Source: Paenibacillus terrigena DSM 21567 (GTDB taxonomy: Bacteria; Bacillota; Bacilli; Paenibacillales; Paenibacillaceae). Taken from it: a stretch of 64,000 nt of DNA. Position 1 is the first letter of the stretch. Each line of letters starts with the position of its first letter. Of the stretch, positions 36,335 to 44,500 are shown piece after piece. The position numbers and the translations under genes were made by a program. The notes below the pieces were generated by a model. That model saw only the letters and a list, made by a program, of their open reading frames with translations, ran no database searches and had not been told where the DNA came from. The stretch covers positions 372,001 through 436,000 of the forward strand of contig NZ_KB895416.1 of assembly GCF_000374845.1 (NCBI RefSeq), written 5' to 3'.

Positions 36335-36739
36335 TCAACGAATCACCTCTGTCATCTGGATGTGGGAGTGAGCCTGTGTCGGTTGAACAGACAGGGCCTC
36401 GAGCTCTTTGATCCGCTGCTCCTGAAGGCCCAGCGTCTGGGTCAGAATAATGACCCGATGCGTAAGGGAAGAGACGGCCATCGTCAGATGGAGCAGAATG
36501 AATAGCACGGCCACCACGCTTAGAAAATAAAGCAGGGATGGGGGATAATATATATGAATCCACTGCGCGACAACGTCGAGCAAGGACGGGAACAGAGACA
36601 GTGCCATCATGACCGAGCTCATCAGCAGCCAGAGAAGCGCATATTGCTCCCGCAGTTTGCGTTTTCGGATCAATACTAGAATCGTGCCGGCGAACGCCAG
36701 GCTAATGCAGAAACTGATGAGGTAAATATTAAGATTCAT
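36335..36739 (-). CDS. DUF2304 membrane protein
   Basis: A 134-residue protein with three hydrophobic segments (about 4-24, 33-55, 68-90) and a charged, coiled-coil-like C-terminus. The pattern RKLREQYALLWLLMSSVMMALSLFP is characteristic of DUF2304 proteins, which regularly sit next to GT2 lipid-sugar synthases. It overlaps the GT2 gene by 11 bp. The function is unknown; a role as membrane anchor or partner of the GT2 enzyme, which itself has little membrane sequence, is a reasonable inference. Confidence 0.85.
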   Translation of the reverse strand: MNLNIYLISFCISLAFAGTILVLIRKRKLREQYALLWLLMSSVMMALSLFPSLLDVVAQWIHIYYPPSLLYFLSVVAVLFILLHLTMAVSSLTHRVIILTQTLGLQEQRIKELEALSVQPTQAHSHIQMTEVIR

Positions 36740-37481
36740 AGCGATTTTCCCACGCTTTCCTTTTCATCGTCTTCATGAGCAGGACGGACAGGATGACCTT
36801 GGACATGTAATACACAGACTTTAGCGCCGATATGCTCGATACGCCGCCCTGACGTTCATGCATGACAACCGGAATTTCGGTAAAGGACAGCTCCCGGTTA
36901 TGGAGCAACATCAATGCCTCCACTTCGGGATAATCGGTCGGGTACTCCCGGGCGAAGAGGGAGATGGCTCGTCTTCCGCACAGACGGTAGCCCGAAGTAG
37001 GGTCCGTTACAGTCCTTCCTGTCAACCCGCTCAGGAGGGTTGACAGGACACCGATCCCCATCTTACGGGCAAAGGTGGATTGAAAGCCTTCCTTGGTGAT
37101 AAACCGGGAGCCGATCACCATGTCGGCATTGGTATCGAACATGGCGAACAGAAGCCGGCCCAGATCGGACGGGCTATGCTGTCCGTCGCCGTCAATTTGC
37201 ACAGCATAATCGTAGTGATGCTCCGCCGCATAGCGATATCCGGTCTGAACAGCACCGCCGATACCCAAATTGCAGGTGAGGTCGATGACGTTGACCCCGG
37301 AGGCCCTGGCAATTGTGCCGGTCGCGTCGCTGGACCCGTCGTTGATGACAAGAACGTCTGCGTAAGGCGTTTCCCGGCGAAGCCGGTTGATGACCTGTGC
37401 GATGCCCTCGGCTTCGTTATAGGCAGGCACAATGACGAGCACCTTGAGGGATTGATTATGGATTTCAGTTTGGTTCGACAT
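36729..37481 (-). CDS. GT2 glycosyltransferase, polyprenyl-phosphate sugar synthase-like
   Basis: A 250-residue family-2 transferase. It shows VIVPAYNEAEGI, VLVINDGSSDAT and the catalytic DGDGQHSP, followed by GSRFI, TDPTSGYRLCGR and EVEALMLLHNR. This matches the dolichol-phosphate-mannose/undecaprenyl-phosphate-sugar synthase branch. Unlike CsbB or GtrB, it lacks a clear pair of C-terminal membrane helices. It overlaps the GT-C gene by 17 bp and the DUF2304 gene by 11 bp. It probably loads a sugar onto undecaprenyl phosphate at the inner face of the membrane for export by the rest of the cassette. The sugar is not predictable. Confidence 0.88.
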   Translation of the reverse strand: MSNQTEIHNQSLKVLVIVPAYNEAEGIAQVINRLRRETPYADVLVINDGSSDATGTIARASGVNVIDLTCNLGIGGAVQTGYRYAAEHHYDYAVQIDGDGQHSPSDLGRLLFAMFDTNADMVIGSRFITKEGFQSTFARKMGIGVLSTLLSGLTGRTVTDPTSGYRLCGRRAISLFAREYPTDYPEVEALMLLHNRELSFTEIPVVMHERQGGVSSISALKSVYYMSKVILSVLLMKTMKRKAWENRYES

Positions 37482-38745
37482 GAGAAACGTCTCCTTTCTG
37501 TGAGCGGGTTAATGACTGGGTTAATTTTATCCATATGGAGCGGAGGATCGCCGCAGCGCTCACCGCATCCATCATGATAATCAGCGGCATGACGGTGTAG
37601 TTGTAGCGGTACTCGGGCACGAATGCCAGACGGGTGACCGTCATGACGACGACGATCAGCATTAGCAGCGTTAAAGGCTGCTTCCACCTACGAAACGTTG
37701 CGATTAAGGCAATCGGGCAGAACCAGACAAGCGCCAAATGCAGCAAGCTGCCCAGCGGACTCGGAAGTACGCGGTATAGCGGGCCGTGGCCGCTGCCGAA
37801 GTACATATTTGAATAAATGTACTTGAGCTTCCCGACGGTGTACCACTTCATAAATTCCCAGGTATGCTGCGTAAAGCCGATTTTCAGCCGCTCTTTGGCG
37901 ACTTCCATCTGAGTTTTGCCATGGCGGTCGACCAGGCCGTCTTCGTAGTTTTTGTCCGGGTAGGTGCCGGCCGTAAAAGGATTAACCTGGGTCGAAGCGA
38001 CAACCACCTCGTGCAGGGAGACGATATTACGAATCACCCATGGCGAGAGGACAATGGCTGTTCCGATGCAGGTGAATAGCAGCAGCTTTAGCGTGATACG
38101 ATGTTCCTTTTTCCAGAGAAAATGAAATATGTACACCGGTACAATTAAGATTAGAAACTCTGGTCGGGTCAGTACCAGCAGACCCATGACACTTCCGCTA
38201 AGGAGAGCGAGCGTCAGTGTCTTGTTCTCAAAGGCCGCCAATTGCAAGCGAATATAGAGAATTAGGAAAAAGCAGGCCAGAATCTCCGTGAGTATGGCTC
38301 CGTTGCTCCAGACAAAGGGCGGGTATACGCTGCAGATCAGCAGCACGATGATGGCTGCCTTCGTTCCGGCCAGCTTGCGTGTGATCGTGTACGTCAGCCA
38401 TAGCGTGACCAGACTCATGATGAACTGGATATATCTGATGTGTGGGAACGGGTCATGGTGCTGGTAATCGACCAGTTTGTACACCGCTGCCATAAACAGA
38501 GGGTATCCTGGGGTAACCTGAGCATTCGGCTCGGTGTCTTTATAAGCGTAAATCCCATTTTCCAGCAGTTGTCGGACCATCACGTCGTAGTTTTTGGTAT
38601 CGTGTGAAACATGGTGGTTTACCGAGATGAGGAAATCGAGCCGCAAATACGTTGCCAGTGTGAAGATCAACAAGATCAACATGACGAGCAGCGGCTTTTT
38701 ATAAGTGGGTGAAGCCTTGGACATTCTAGTTCTTCTTGTGTACAT
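37465..38745 (-). CDS. GT39/ArnT-like GT-C glycosyltransferase
   Basis: A 426-residue polytopic membrane protein with roughly ten helices. The first extracytoplasmic loop has the GT-C acidic site (HHVSHDTKNYDVMVRQLLENG) followed by TPGYPLFMAAVYK, as in PMT/ArnT-type enzymes that use polyprenyl-phosphate sugars. It should transfer the sugar to an acceptor outside the membrane: wall polymer, lipid or protein. The start at 38745 has AAGGAG about 11 bp upstream; a second ATG seven codons in is possible. It is the promoter-proximal gene of the five-gene operon, and the three-repeat TTAAG element lies 97 bp or more upstream at 38842-38882. Confidence 0.88.
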   Translation of the reverse strand: MYTRRTRMSKASPTYKKPLLVMLILLIFTLATYLRLDFLISVNHHVSHDTKNYDVMVRQLLENGIYAYKDTEPNAQVTPGYPLFMAAVYKLVDYQHHDPFPHIRYIQFIMSLVTLWLTYTITRKLAGTKAAIIVLLICSVYPPFVWSNGAILTEILACFFLILYIRLQLAAFENKTLTLALLSGSVMGLLVLTRPEFLILIVPVYIFHFLWKKEHRITLKLLLFTCIGTAIVLSPWVIRNIVSLHEVVVASTQVNPFTAGTYPDKNYEDGLVDRHGKTQMEVAKERLKIGFTQHTWEFMKWYTVGKLKYIYSNMYFGSGHGPLYRVLPSPLGSLLHLALVWFCPIALIATFRRWKQPLTLLMLIVVVMTVTRLAFVPEYRYNYTVMPLIIMMDAVSAAAILRSIWIKLTQSLTRSQKGDVSHVEPN

Positions 38746-38841
38746 TCGAGATTCGTACTCCTTCCTCTATAGACATTCAAAGTATCGGGATGATTCGTCC
38801 GATGGAGATGTCTTTATCTGTATCCAGAGTACCGGAGACTT

Positions 38842-38882
38842 CTTAACGGGCGACTACCCAAACGCTTAACAAATGCTTAAGT
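38842..38882 (-). promoter_or_regulatory. Three-repeat TTAAG element upstream of the glycosyltransferase operon
   Basis: Read on the minus strand: ACTTAAGC, 3 bp, TGTTAAG, 17 bp, GTTAAG, then 10 bp to a TACTCT -10-like box. The order, spacing and flanking positions equal those of the element at 41016-41056 upstream of the response regulator gene. The 11-bp period of the first two repeats suits an OmpR/PhoB-type winged-helix dimer, and on the plus strand TTAACA recalls PhoP boxes. It is the likely activator site of the adjacent regulator. Confidence 0.75.
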
Positions 38883-38936
38883 ATTTTAGTGGATTTTGGT
38901 AATTATTAATCGGAAGGATGGCGGTAAGCGTGAACG

Positions 38937-38967
38937 CAAAAAAGCTCCCGCCTAGTGGCGAGAGCTG
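38937..38967 (-). terminator. Terminator after the OmpR-type two-component operon
   Basis: On the minus strand, AGCTCTCGCC pairs with GGCGGGAGCT, followed by TTTTTT. Confidence 0.85.
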
Positions 38968-38995
38968 TCATTGCATGCTTCAATGATCGTACGTT

Positions 38996-40231
38996 TCAAT
39001 CTAATGGCGACGGGACTGCAGCGGGAAACCGGGTTTCAAATACCGTCTGTTTGGTAGAGCTCTCTACGGAGATTTGTCCTCCGTGTACCTCGATAATGCT
39101 CTTCGTGATCGCCAGTCCGAGTCCGGTGCCGCCGGTCGATTTGGAACGGGATTTTTCGACGCGGTAGAAGCGATCAAAAATGAAAGGAAGGTCCTGCTTT
39201 GGAATCGGTTCCCCGTAGTTGCAGATGCGCACGTTGGCATGCCCGTCCTCCTGAGCGATATAGATGTCGATATGCTTGCCGCTGCTTCCGTATTTGATCG
39301 CATTGGAAACCAGATTTTCATACGCACGCACCAGGTGATCCCCGTCGGCGCGTATCGTCACCGGCTGTTTGGGGGCGTGAATTTGAAGGGCCATGCCCGC
39401 ATGATCCAAGGTGGGAACGAATTCTTCAGCTAGCTGTTTGAAGAACCCGCCCACATCCAGCTCTTGCAAATGAAGAGGCATGCCGTTGTTGATCCGGGTA
39501 TATTCGAACAGATCGTCGACGAGCTTTTTGAGGGTGAGTGATTTTTCATAGGCAATATTCATGTAATAGCGGAGCTCCACCTCATCGGTATAACGGTCCT
39601 TATCAATGATTTCTAGGAAACCAAGTATAGTGGTCAGCGGGGTCCGCAGATCATGGGAAACGCCTGTAATCAAGTCGTTTTTCGTCTTCTCGGCGTTACG
39701 TTCTTCCTGAATGGAACGGCTCAGCTGTTCGCTCATCGCGTTGATGTTGTCCGCAATCCGGCCGAGCTCATGGTTCTCCCTGACCGGGATTTGATAATCG
39801 AAATGTCCCTTGGCGATTTCGGTCAATCCGTAATGGATTTCTTCAAGATACGAGTGTATCTGTTCGGATAAGCTGTTGATATTCTCAGCGATCGTACCAA
39901 GTTCATCGGCGGTTTTGACATCAGTGGAAGCGTGAAGCCTGCCGCTCGCCATATCCTCCAGAACAGCGCCAAGTTCCTTGGCATTCCGTACGAACGGCCG
40001 AGTGGCGTATACGTAGAGAAGCACAAAAAAGCTTAAGCCTAATACCACGGCCGTGGGCTGGGAACCGATATGGTTGATCACCCATATGAGGGGCCGGTTA
40101 TAAGGGGGATAATTAATCAAATAGGTGACGAGCAGCCGGCCGAGCAGGACGAACAGCAGCGTGAGTCCGAAACAAGCGACGATTACTGCAAGGAACTTCC
40201 AGCGTATGCCGATGGATATCTTGGTCTTCAT
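38996..40231 (-). CDS. Sensor histidine kinase, OmpR-type system
   Basis: A 411-residue kinase. Two membrane helices (about 14-38 and 58-78) are joined by a very short outside loop (about 20 residues), so it probably senses within the membrane or through a partner. Two HAMP-like segments follow in tandem (near 80-130 and 133-187). The HisKA box is GVSHDLRTPLTTILGF, and the ATPase domain carries NLVSNAIKYG, FDRFYRVEKSRSKSTGGTGLG. AAGGAGG lies inside the end of the regulator gene, which ends 5 bp upstream. The pair is adjacent to the glycosyltransferase operon, which it likely controls. It resembles the SasA/VanS-like kinases of Firmicutes that monitor the cell envelope. Confidence 0.92.
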   Translation of the reverse strand: MKTKISIGIRWKFLAVIVACFGLTLLFVLLGRLLVTYLINYPPYNRPLIWVINHIGSQPTAVVLGLSFFVLLYVYATRPFVRNAKELGAVLEDMASGRLHASTDVKTADELGTIAENINSLSEQIHSYLEEIHYGLTEIAKGHFDYQIPVRENHELGRIADNINAMSEQLSRSIQEERNAEKTKNDLITGVSHDLRTPLTTILGFLEIIDKDRYTDEVELRYYMNIAYEKSLTLKKLVDDLFEYTRINNGMPLHLQELDVGGFFKQLAEEFVPTLDHAGMALQIHAPKQPVTIRADGDHLVRAYENLVSNAIKYGSSGKHIDIYIAQEDGHANVRICNYGEPIPKQDLPFIFDRFYRVEKSRSKSTGGTGLGLAITKSIIEVHGGQISVESSTKQTVFETRFPAAVPSPLD

Positions 40232-40236
40232 GGCAG

Positions 40237-40944
40237 CTACACCTCCTTCGTCGATTTCATTTTATAGCCGATGCCCCATACGGTTTTTATGAAATCGGGG
40301 TGCTGGGAGTCCTTCTCGATTTTTTCACGGAGTTTGCGAATATGGACCATGACCGTGTTTTTCGATTCCATGAAAGGCTCGTTCCATACTTCTTCATAAA
40401 TCTTGTCCATACTGAGCACGATTCCTTGATTGAAAGCAAGCAGCTTCAAAATATCGAACTCACGGGGCGTCAGCTTCACCTCTTGATCCTCAACCGTAAC
40501 GGTATGCGTTGCGGTGTTGATGACCAAGTCGTCGATGACGATCTCATTTTCAGCGGGCTTGCTGCGATAGTTCAACAGCTTGTACCGGCGGATCTGAGAT
40601 TTGACCCGGGCGACCAGTTCCAGGGGATTGAACGGCTTGGTGACATAATCGTCAGCACCGATGCTAAGGCCCGAAATTTTGTCGATATCCTGGCTTTTCG
40701 CCGACAGCATAATAATCGGGGTATTGTTCTCCTCGCGGATTTTCATACATGCTTGGATCCCGTCCATTTTGGGCATCATGACATCGAGAATAATCAGATC
40801 CACCGGATGGCTGCGCAGGATGTCCAAGGCTTCTAGGCCGTTAGCTGCGCTATATAGAACGTATCCTTCATTTTTAAGATAAACTTCGATCAGTTTAATG
40901 ATTTCTTTCTCATCATCAACGAGAAGAATGGCTTCTCTGGACAT
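40237..40944 (-). CDS. OmpR/PhoB-family response regulator
   Basis: A 235-residue regulator. Receiver domain with DDE at 10-12, D54 in LDVMMPKMDG and K in YVTKPFNP; winged-helix DNA-binding domain from about residue 135 (LTPREFDILKLLAFNQG, TVMVHIRKLREKIE, TVWGIGYKM). It is transcribed ahead of its kinase. Its own promoter carries the same three-repeat element as the glycosyltransferase operon, indicating autoregulation plus control of that operon. This direct sequence link is stronger than adjacency alone, but binding itself is inferred. Confidence 0.93.
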   Translation of the reverse strand: MSREAILLVDDEKEIIKLIEVYLKNEGYVLYSAANGLEALDILRSHPVDLIILDVMMPKMDGIQACMKIREENNTPIIMLSAKSQDIDKISGLSIGADDYVTKPFNPLELVARVKSQIRRYKLLNYRSKPAENEIVIDDLVINTATHTVTVEDQEVKLTPREFDILKLLAFNQGIVLSMDKIYEEVWNEPFMESKNTVMVHIRKLREKIEKDSQHPDFIKTVWGIGYKMKSTKEV

Positions 40945-40999
40945 GCTGTATTTACACCTCTTTGAATGATATAAGAACTAAGCGTTAGCTATACATAGG

Positions 41000-41056
41000 A
41001 TTATACACCATAACCCTTAACAGGTAGGTCATCAAATCCTTAACATTCGCTTAAGT
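41000..41056 (-). promoter_or_regulatory. Three-repeat TTAAG element and promoter of the OmpR-type regulator
   Basis: On the minus strand ACTTAAGC (41056-41049), 3 bp, TGTTAAG, 17 bp, GTTAAG (41021-41016), then 10 bp to TATAAT (41005-41000). The third repeat takes the place of a good -35 box, as is usual for activator-dependent promoters. The layout is identical to 38842-38882. Confidence 0.75.
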
Positions 41057-41125
41057 TCCTGGTTGATGATGTGAGCATTCTGCATCATTCTGTGGTTGAA
41101 AATTAGATAGGGGGAGCTAACGGAT

Positions 41126-41197
41126 ACGATTATAATCGGTAAAGTTGATATTGAAGACCTGGCAATTGTAGCCAAAGCGATTCCGATTCTGCAATAA
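41126..41197 (+). pseudogene. Orphan dockerin tail, remnant of a lost secreted protein gene
   Basis: The frame ending at TAA 41195-41197 encodes GKVDIEDLAIVAKAI, then PILQ. This is nearly identical in DNA and protein to the end of the GH95-like protein at 46615-46666, with a 6-base insertion (CCGATT). A stop codon precedes it at 41108 and there is no start. A strong terminator follows. It is therefore the 3' end of a deleted or duplicated dockerin gene. Confidence 0.85.
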
Positions 41198-41240
41198 AAG
41201 AATTACTTTGCATTTTGTTTGAATGGAAGTTTTGTTAGAC

Positions 41241-41270
41241 GGGGGAGACGATTGTCTCCCCTCTTTTTTT
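41241..41270 (+). terminator. Terminator after the orphan dockerin tail
   Basis: GGGGGAGAC and GTCTCCCCT form a tight stem followed by TTTTTTT. It is left over from the lost gene and still insulates the GH95-like gene. Confidence 0.85.
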
Positions 41271-41478
41271 ATTCATAGTCCCTATATTCAGAGGGGCTTT
41301 TTTCTGATGAATTGAAGCGGATATTCGAGCGGTGTCATACGAAGGGGATTACAAAAATGTCCACATCAACAGGCTAGTTTTATCCATGTAATTCCTCATA
41401 TAAAGGGATATATGATCAAGGAGGGGAATTGTTAGGGCCGCGATCGTTCTAAAATGATCCTTTTTATTTTCTCATGCT

Positions 41479-41492
41479 TGTAAGCGCTTAAA
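41479..41492 (+). promoter_or_regulatory. cre-like site upstream of the GH95-like gene
   Basis: TGTAAGCGCTTAAA contains the symmetric AAGCGCTT core of catabolite responsive elements. Only the terminal CA of the consensus is missing. It lies about 100 bp before the start codon. Confidence 0.5.
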
Positions 41493-41587
41493 AAATAGAA
41501 AGGGGGATTTCTTTCAAGTAAGCTCGAATTTCGCTCACCAGAATTCACTGACAATAAAAGCAATCTCTATTATGGGAGGGTTTATTG

Positions 41588-44500
41588 GTGTCCAAGATGA
41601 TGCGCAAATTATTTATTCAATCCCTTGCGTTTACGCTGCTTTCCACTTCGGTTATCAGCGTGGATCTGGCCAAGCCAGACGTTACACATGCCGCAAGTGG
41701 CCCAGGACAATCATCGATGTTGAACGTGGATTATGATAGTCTAGTCTCGCAGGCAGACCTTTATTTTAATAAACAAGTATCGGCTAGTTACTTGGGAATG
41801 CCGATTGGCAATGGTCGCGTAGGCGGCTTGGTGTGGACGGAACCGACGAAGTTGAAAACGCAAGTCAACCGAGTTGATGTATTTGGTCACAATGGGGCTT
41901 CGTCCGCGACAAGCCTGCACGGTGATTACTTCGGTGCTGTTGGCAACGTAAGCGTCGATTTCGGTGGAACAGTATTCCCGTCCGATAACGTTCCGCAGTA
42001 TCTCTCCATGTATAACGCGACAGAGAACATCCAAGGAACGAATTTGACCGCGGATATACTGGCATGGAGCGATCAAGACGTTATTGCCATTCAGGTGAAC
42101 GACACCCGCACGACGCCTACACCAATCAACATTGATCTGTCCATGACCCGGTCGGGGCCGCTAGAAACCAAAAACAATTACTCAGCGACTTCGGTTATTA
42201 GCGAGAACAACGACAAGATCATTCTTACTCAGAAGTACGAAGAACCTACAGATACCAACCTCCCCATCAACAATTTCTACAATATGTCGGCAGCCGTCAT
42301 CGACGTAGCAGGAAGAACGGCAACGGCAAGTCAGCTGGATGCCAAAACGATGAGGCTCTCCATTCCAGCAAGCACAGGAAGCTTTACCATTTTGATTGGC
42401 AGTGCTGCAAGCATGAATCGTACAGATGATGTGACAGCAAGCGCAACGACAGCGGTTGATCATGCTAAGAGCGCCGGCTACACCAATATATATACCTCCC
42501 ACACGGCATGGTGGCACGATTATTGGTCCAAGTCGTTCGTCTCTTTCCCGGCCGTTCAAGGAACGGGATACGACAAAGATTATGGCGCCCATTTCGTAAA
42601 TTTCTATTACCTCATGGCCTCGTGCTTTAGAGGCGAATATCCTGCTAAATTTAATGGGCTACTATTCAACACTGATAACGGCAAGGCAATGTGGGGAACG
42701 GAATACTGGATTTTTAATGACAGCAGATCTTATTACGGGCTGGAAACCGGAAATCATTCGGATCTGCTCAATCCGTTCCTGAACATGATTACAAGAAATC
42801 TGAATAAATACAGAACAGCAGCCCAGCAGCAGTGGGGGAGCCAAGGGATCTATATTCCCGAGACATCGCCATTTGACGGACCCGAGGTATTGCCGGACAA
42901 TATCGCGGCTTCGCTACAGAATAGCTTGTTAAACGGTCTTGACCTCACGACGGAGGTAAAGAACTTCAGAAATAAAAGAATTGCCGGTGCGGATTCAAGA
43001 TGGTCTATAGATGGAACGGGAGGACAGTGGAAATCGGGTTGGCATTCCCATCTCGTCTACGACGCTGCCGACATCGCGAATATGTATTGGGATCGGTATT
43101 TGTACACGATGGATCTCGATTATTTGAGTACTACCGCATATCCGGTCATCAAAGGAGCCGCGGAGTTCTACCGTACATTCCCGAACTTGAAGAAAGGACC
43201 CGATAATAAATATCACATCTACAAGACGGGCTTTGCGGAAACGATCTGGGGAGCCGACGATATCTTGAATGACTTGAACTATATCCGAGGTCTTTTGCCG
43301 ACAGCGATTAAAGCAGCGCAGTTATTAAATGTCGATTCGGATTTGATCCCATTGTGGCAGGATATCCTCGACAACTTGGCTCCGAATCCGTTGAGCAGCG
43401 ATTCGAACTCGATACTCAAGAGAACAAGAGCGGATGGTAAACCGACTTATGCTTTGGGGAGAAGCCCCATCATTTATTTACTACAGAGCGCTCCGACGGT
43501 CTGGGATGAGTACCAGGTAGAACTGCTTGATTTCGATCAGGTCAATCTTGAATCCAAGGCAAGCGGCGTTAACCTAAATGCATGGGACTTGAACATGAAT
43601 ACGTTGGAAACGCAGCAAGCATATACGGACTATATGAATGGTCAAATTGCAGGTCTAGGCGTACGCTCTTGGTCCAGGTTTATGACCGATGCAGCCCGAA
43701 TGGGTCGCAGCGACTTGGTGAAATTGGGGCTGGCTTCGAATTTGAAGCAATGGCAAACTTTTGAAGTGTCCAATCCGAACCGTCTACCGTCCACGAACGG
43801 CGGAACACAGACGATGTCTATTCAGGAAGACGGCGTATTTGTAGAGGGAATACTGAACGGATTGCTTCAGTCGCTAGCCAAGGGTCCGGGCGAAAACCCT
43901 GTGATTCATGCATTTGGAGCGTGGCCAGCGGATATTGATGCTGCGTTCCAACTGCAAGCTAAAAAAGGATTCACAGTCACGGCATCGCAAAGATCGCAAA
44001 ACATTGAATTCGTCGAAATTTACTCCAGTCTCGGGCAAACCGCCGATCTTAACAACCCATGGGGAGCCGCGCAGAGCGTTGACTTATATCGGAATGGTGT
44101 TATCGCTGAGACACTTACGGGAAGATTGCTTAGCTTCCAGACATCTGTAGGGGAAGACGTCGTAATCGTTAAATCGGGAACAACGCCTGACCAGTATAAG
44201 AGGACGATTTCTTATCCTAAGCCAATCTTCGTGAATGCCGTAAACACAAAATTAACGGCGGGGGATTCGGTTCAGCTAGCTTCCAACACCGGAGCGGATT
44301 TATCCGGCACTTCGATGTCATATACCAGCAGTGACTCTACTGTAGCTTCCGTTGACAGTCACGGTCTTGTGACCGGGGTTTCACCAGGAACAGCAGTAAT
44401 CACTGTGAAAGCGATGTCAGGTCATACGACTGTGGCATCCGGACAAATCAGTGTAACGATAAAACCTGCCATAATTCCTCAGTCTCAAATGACGGCAACG

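Larger units (their letters stand above)
41198..41587 (+). other. Gene-free leader region of the GH95-like gene
   Basis: After the terminator at 41241 this stretch contains a cre-like site at 41479 and a strong unassigned ribosome-like sequence AAGGAGGGG near 41419. The latter is followed by TTG and seven sense codons to a stop, which may be chance or a short leader peptide. No other gene is visible. Confidence 0.4.
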
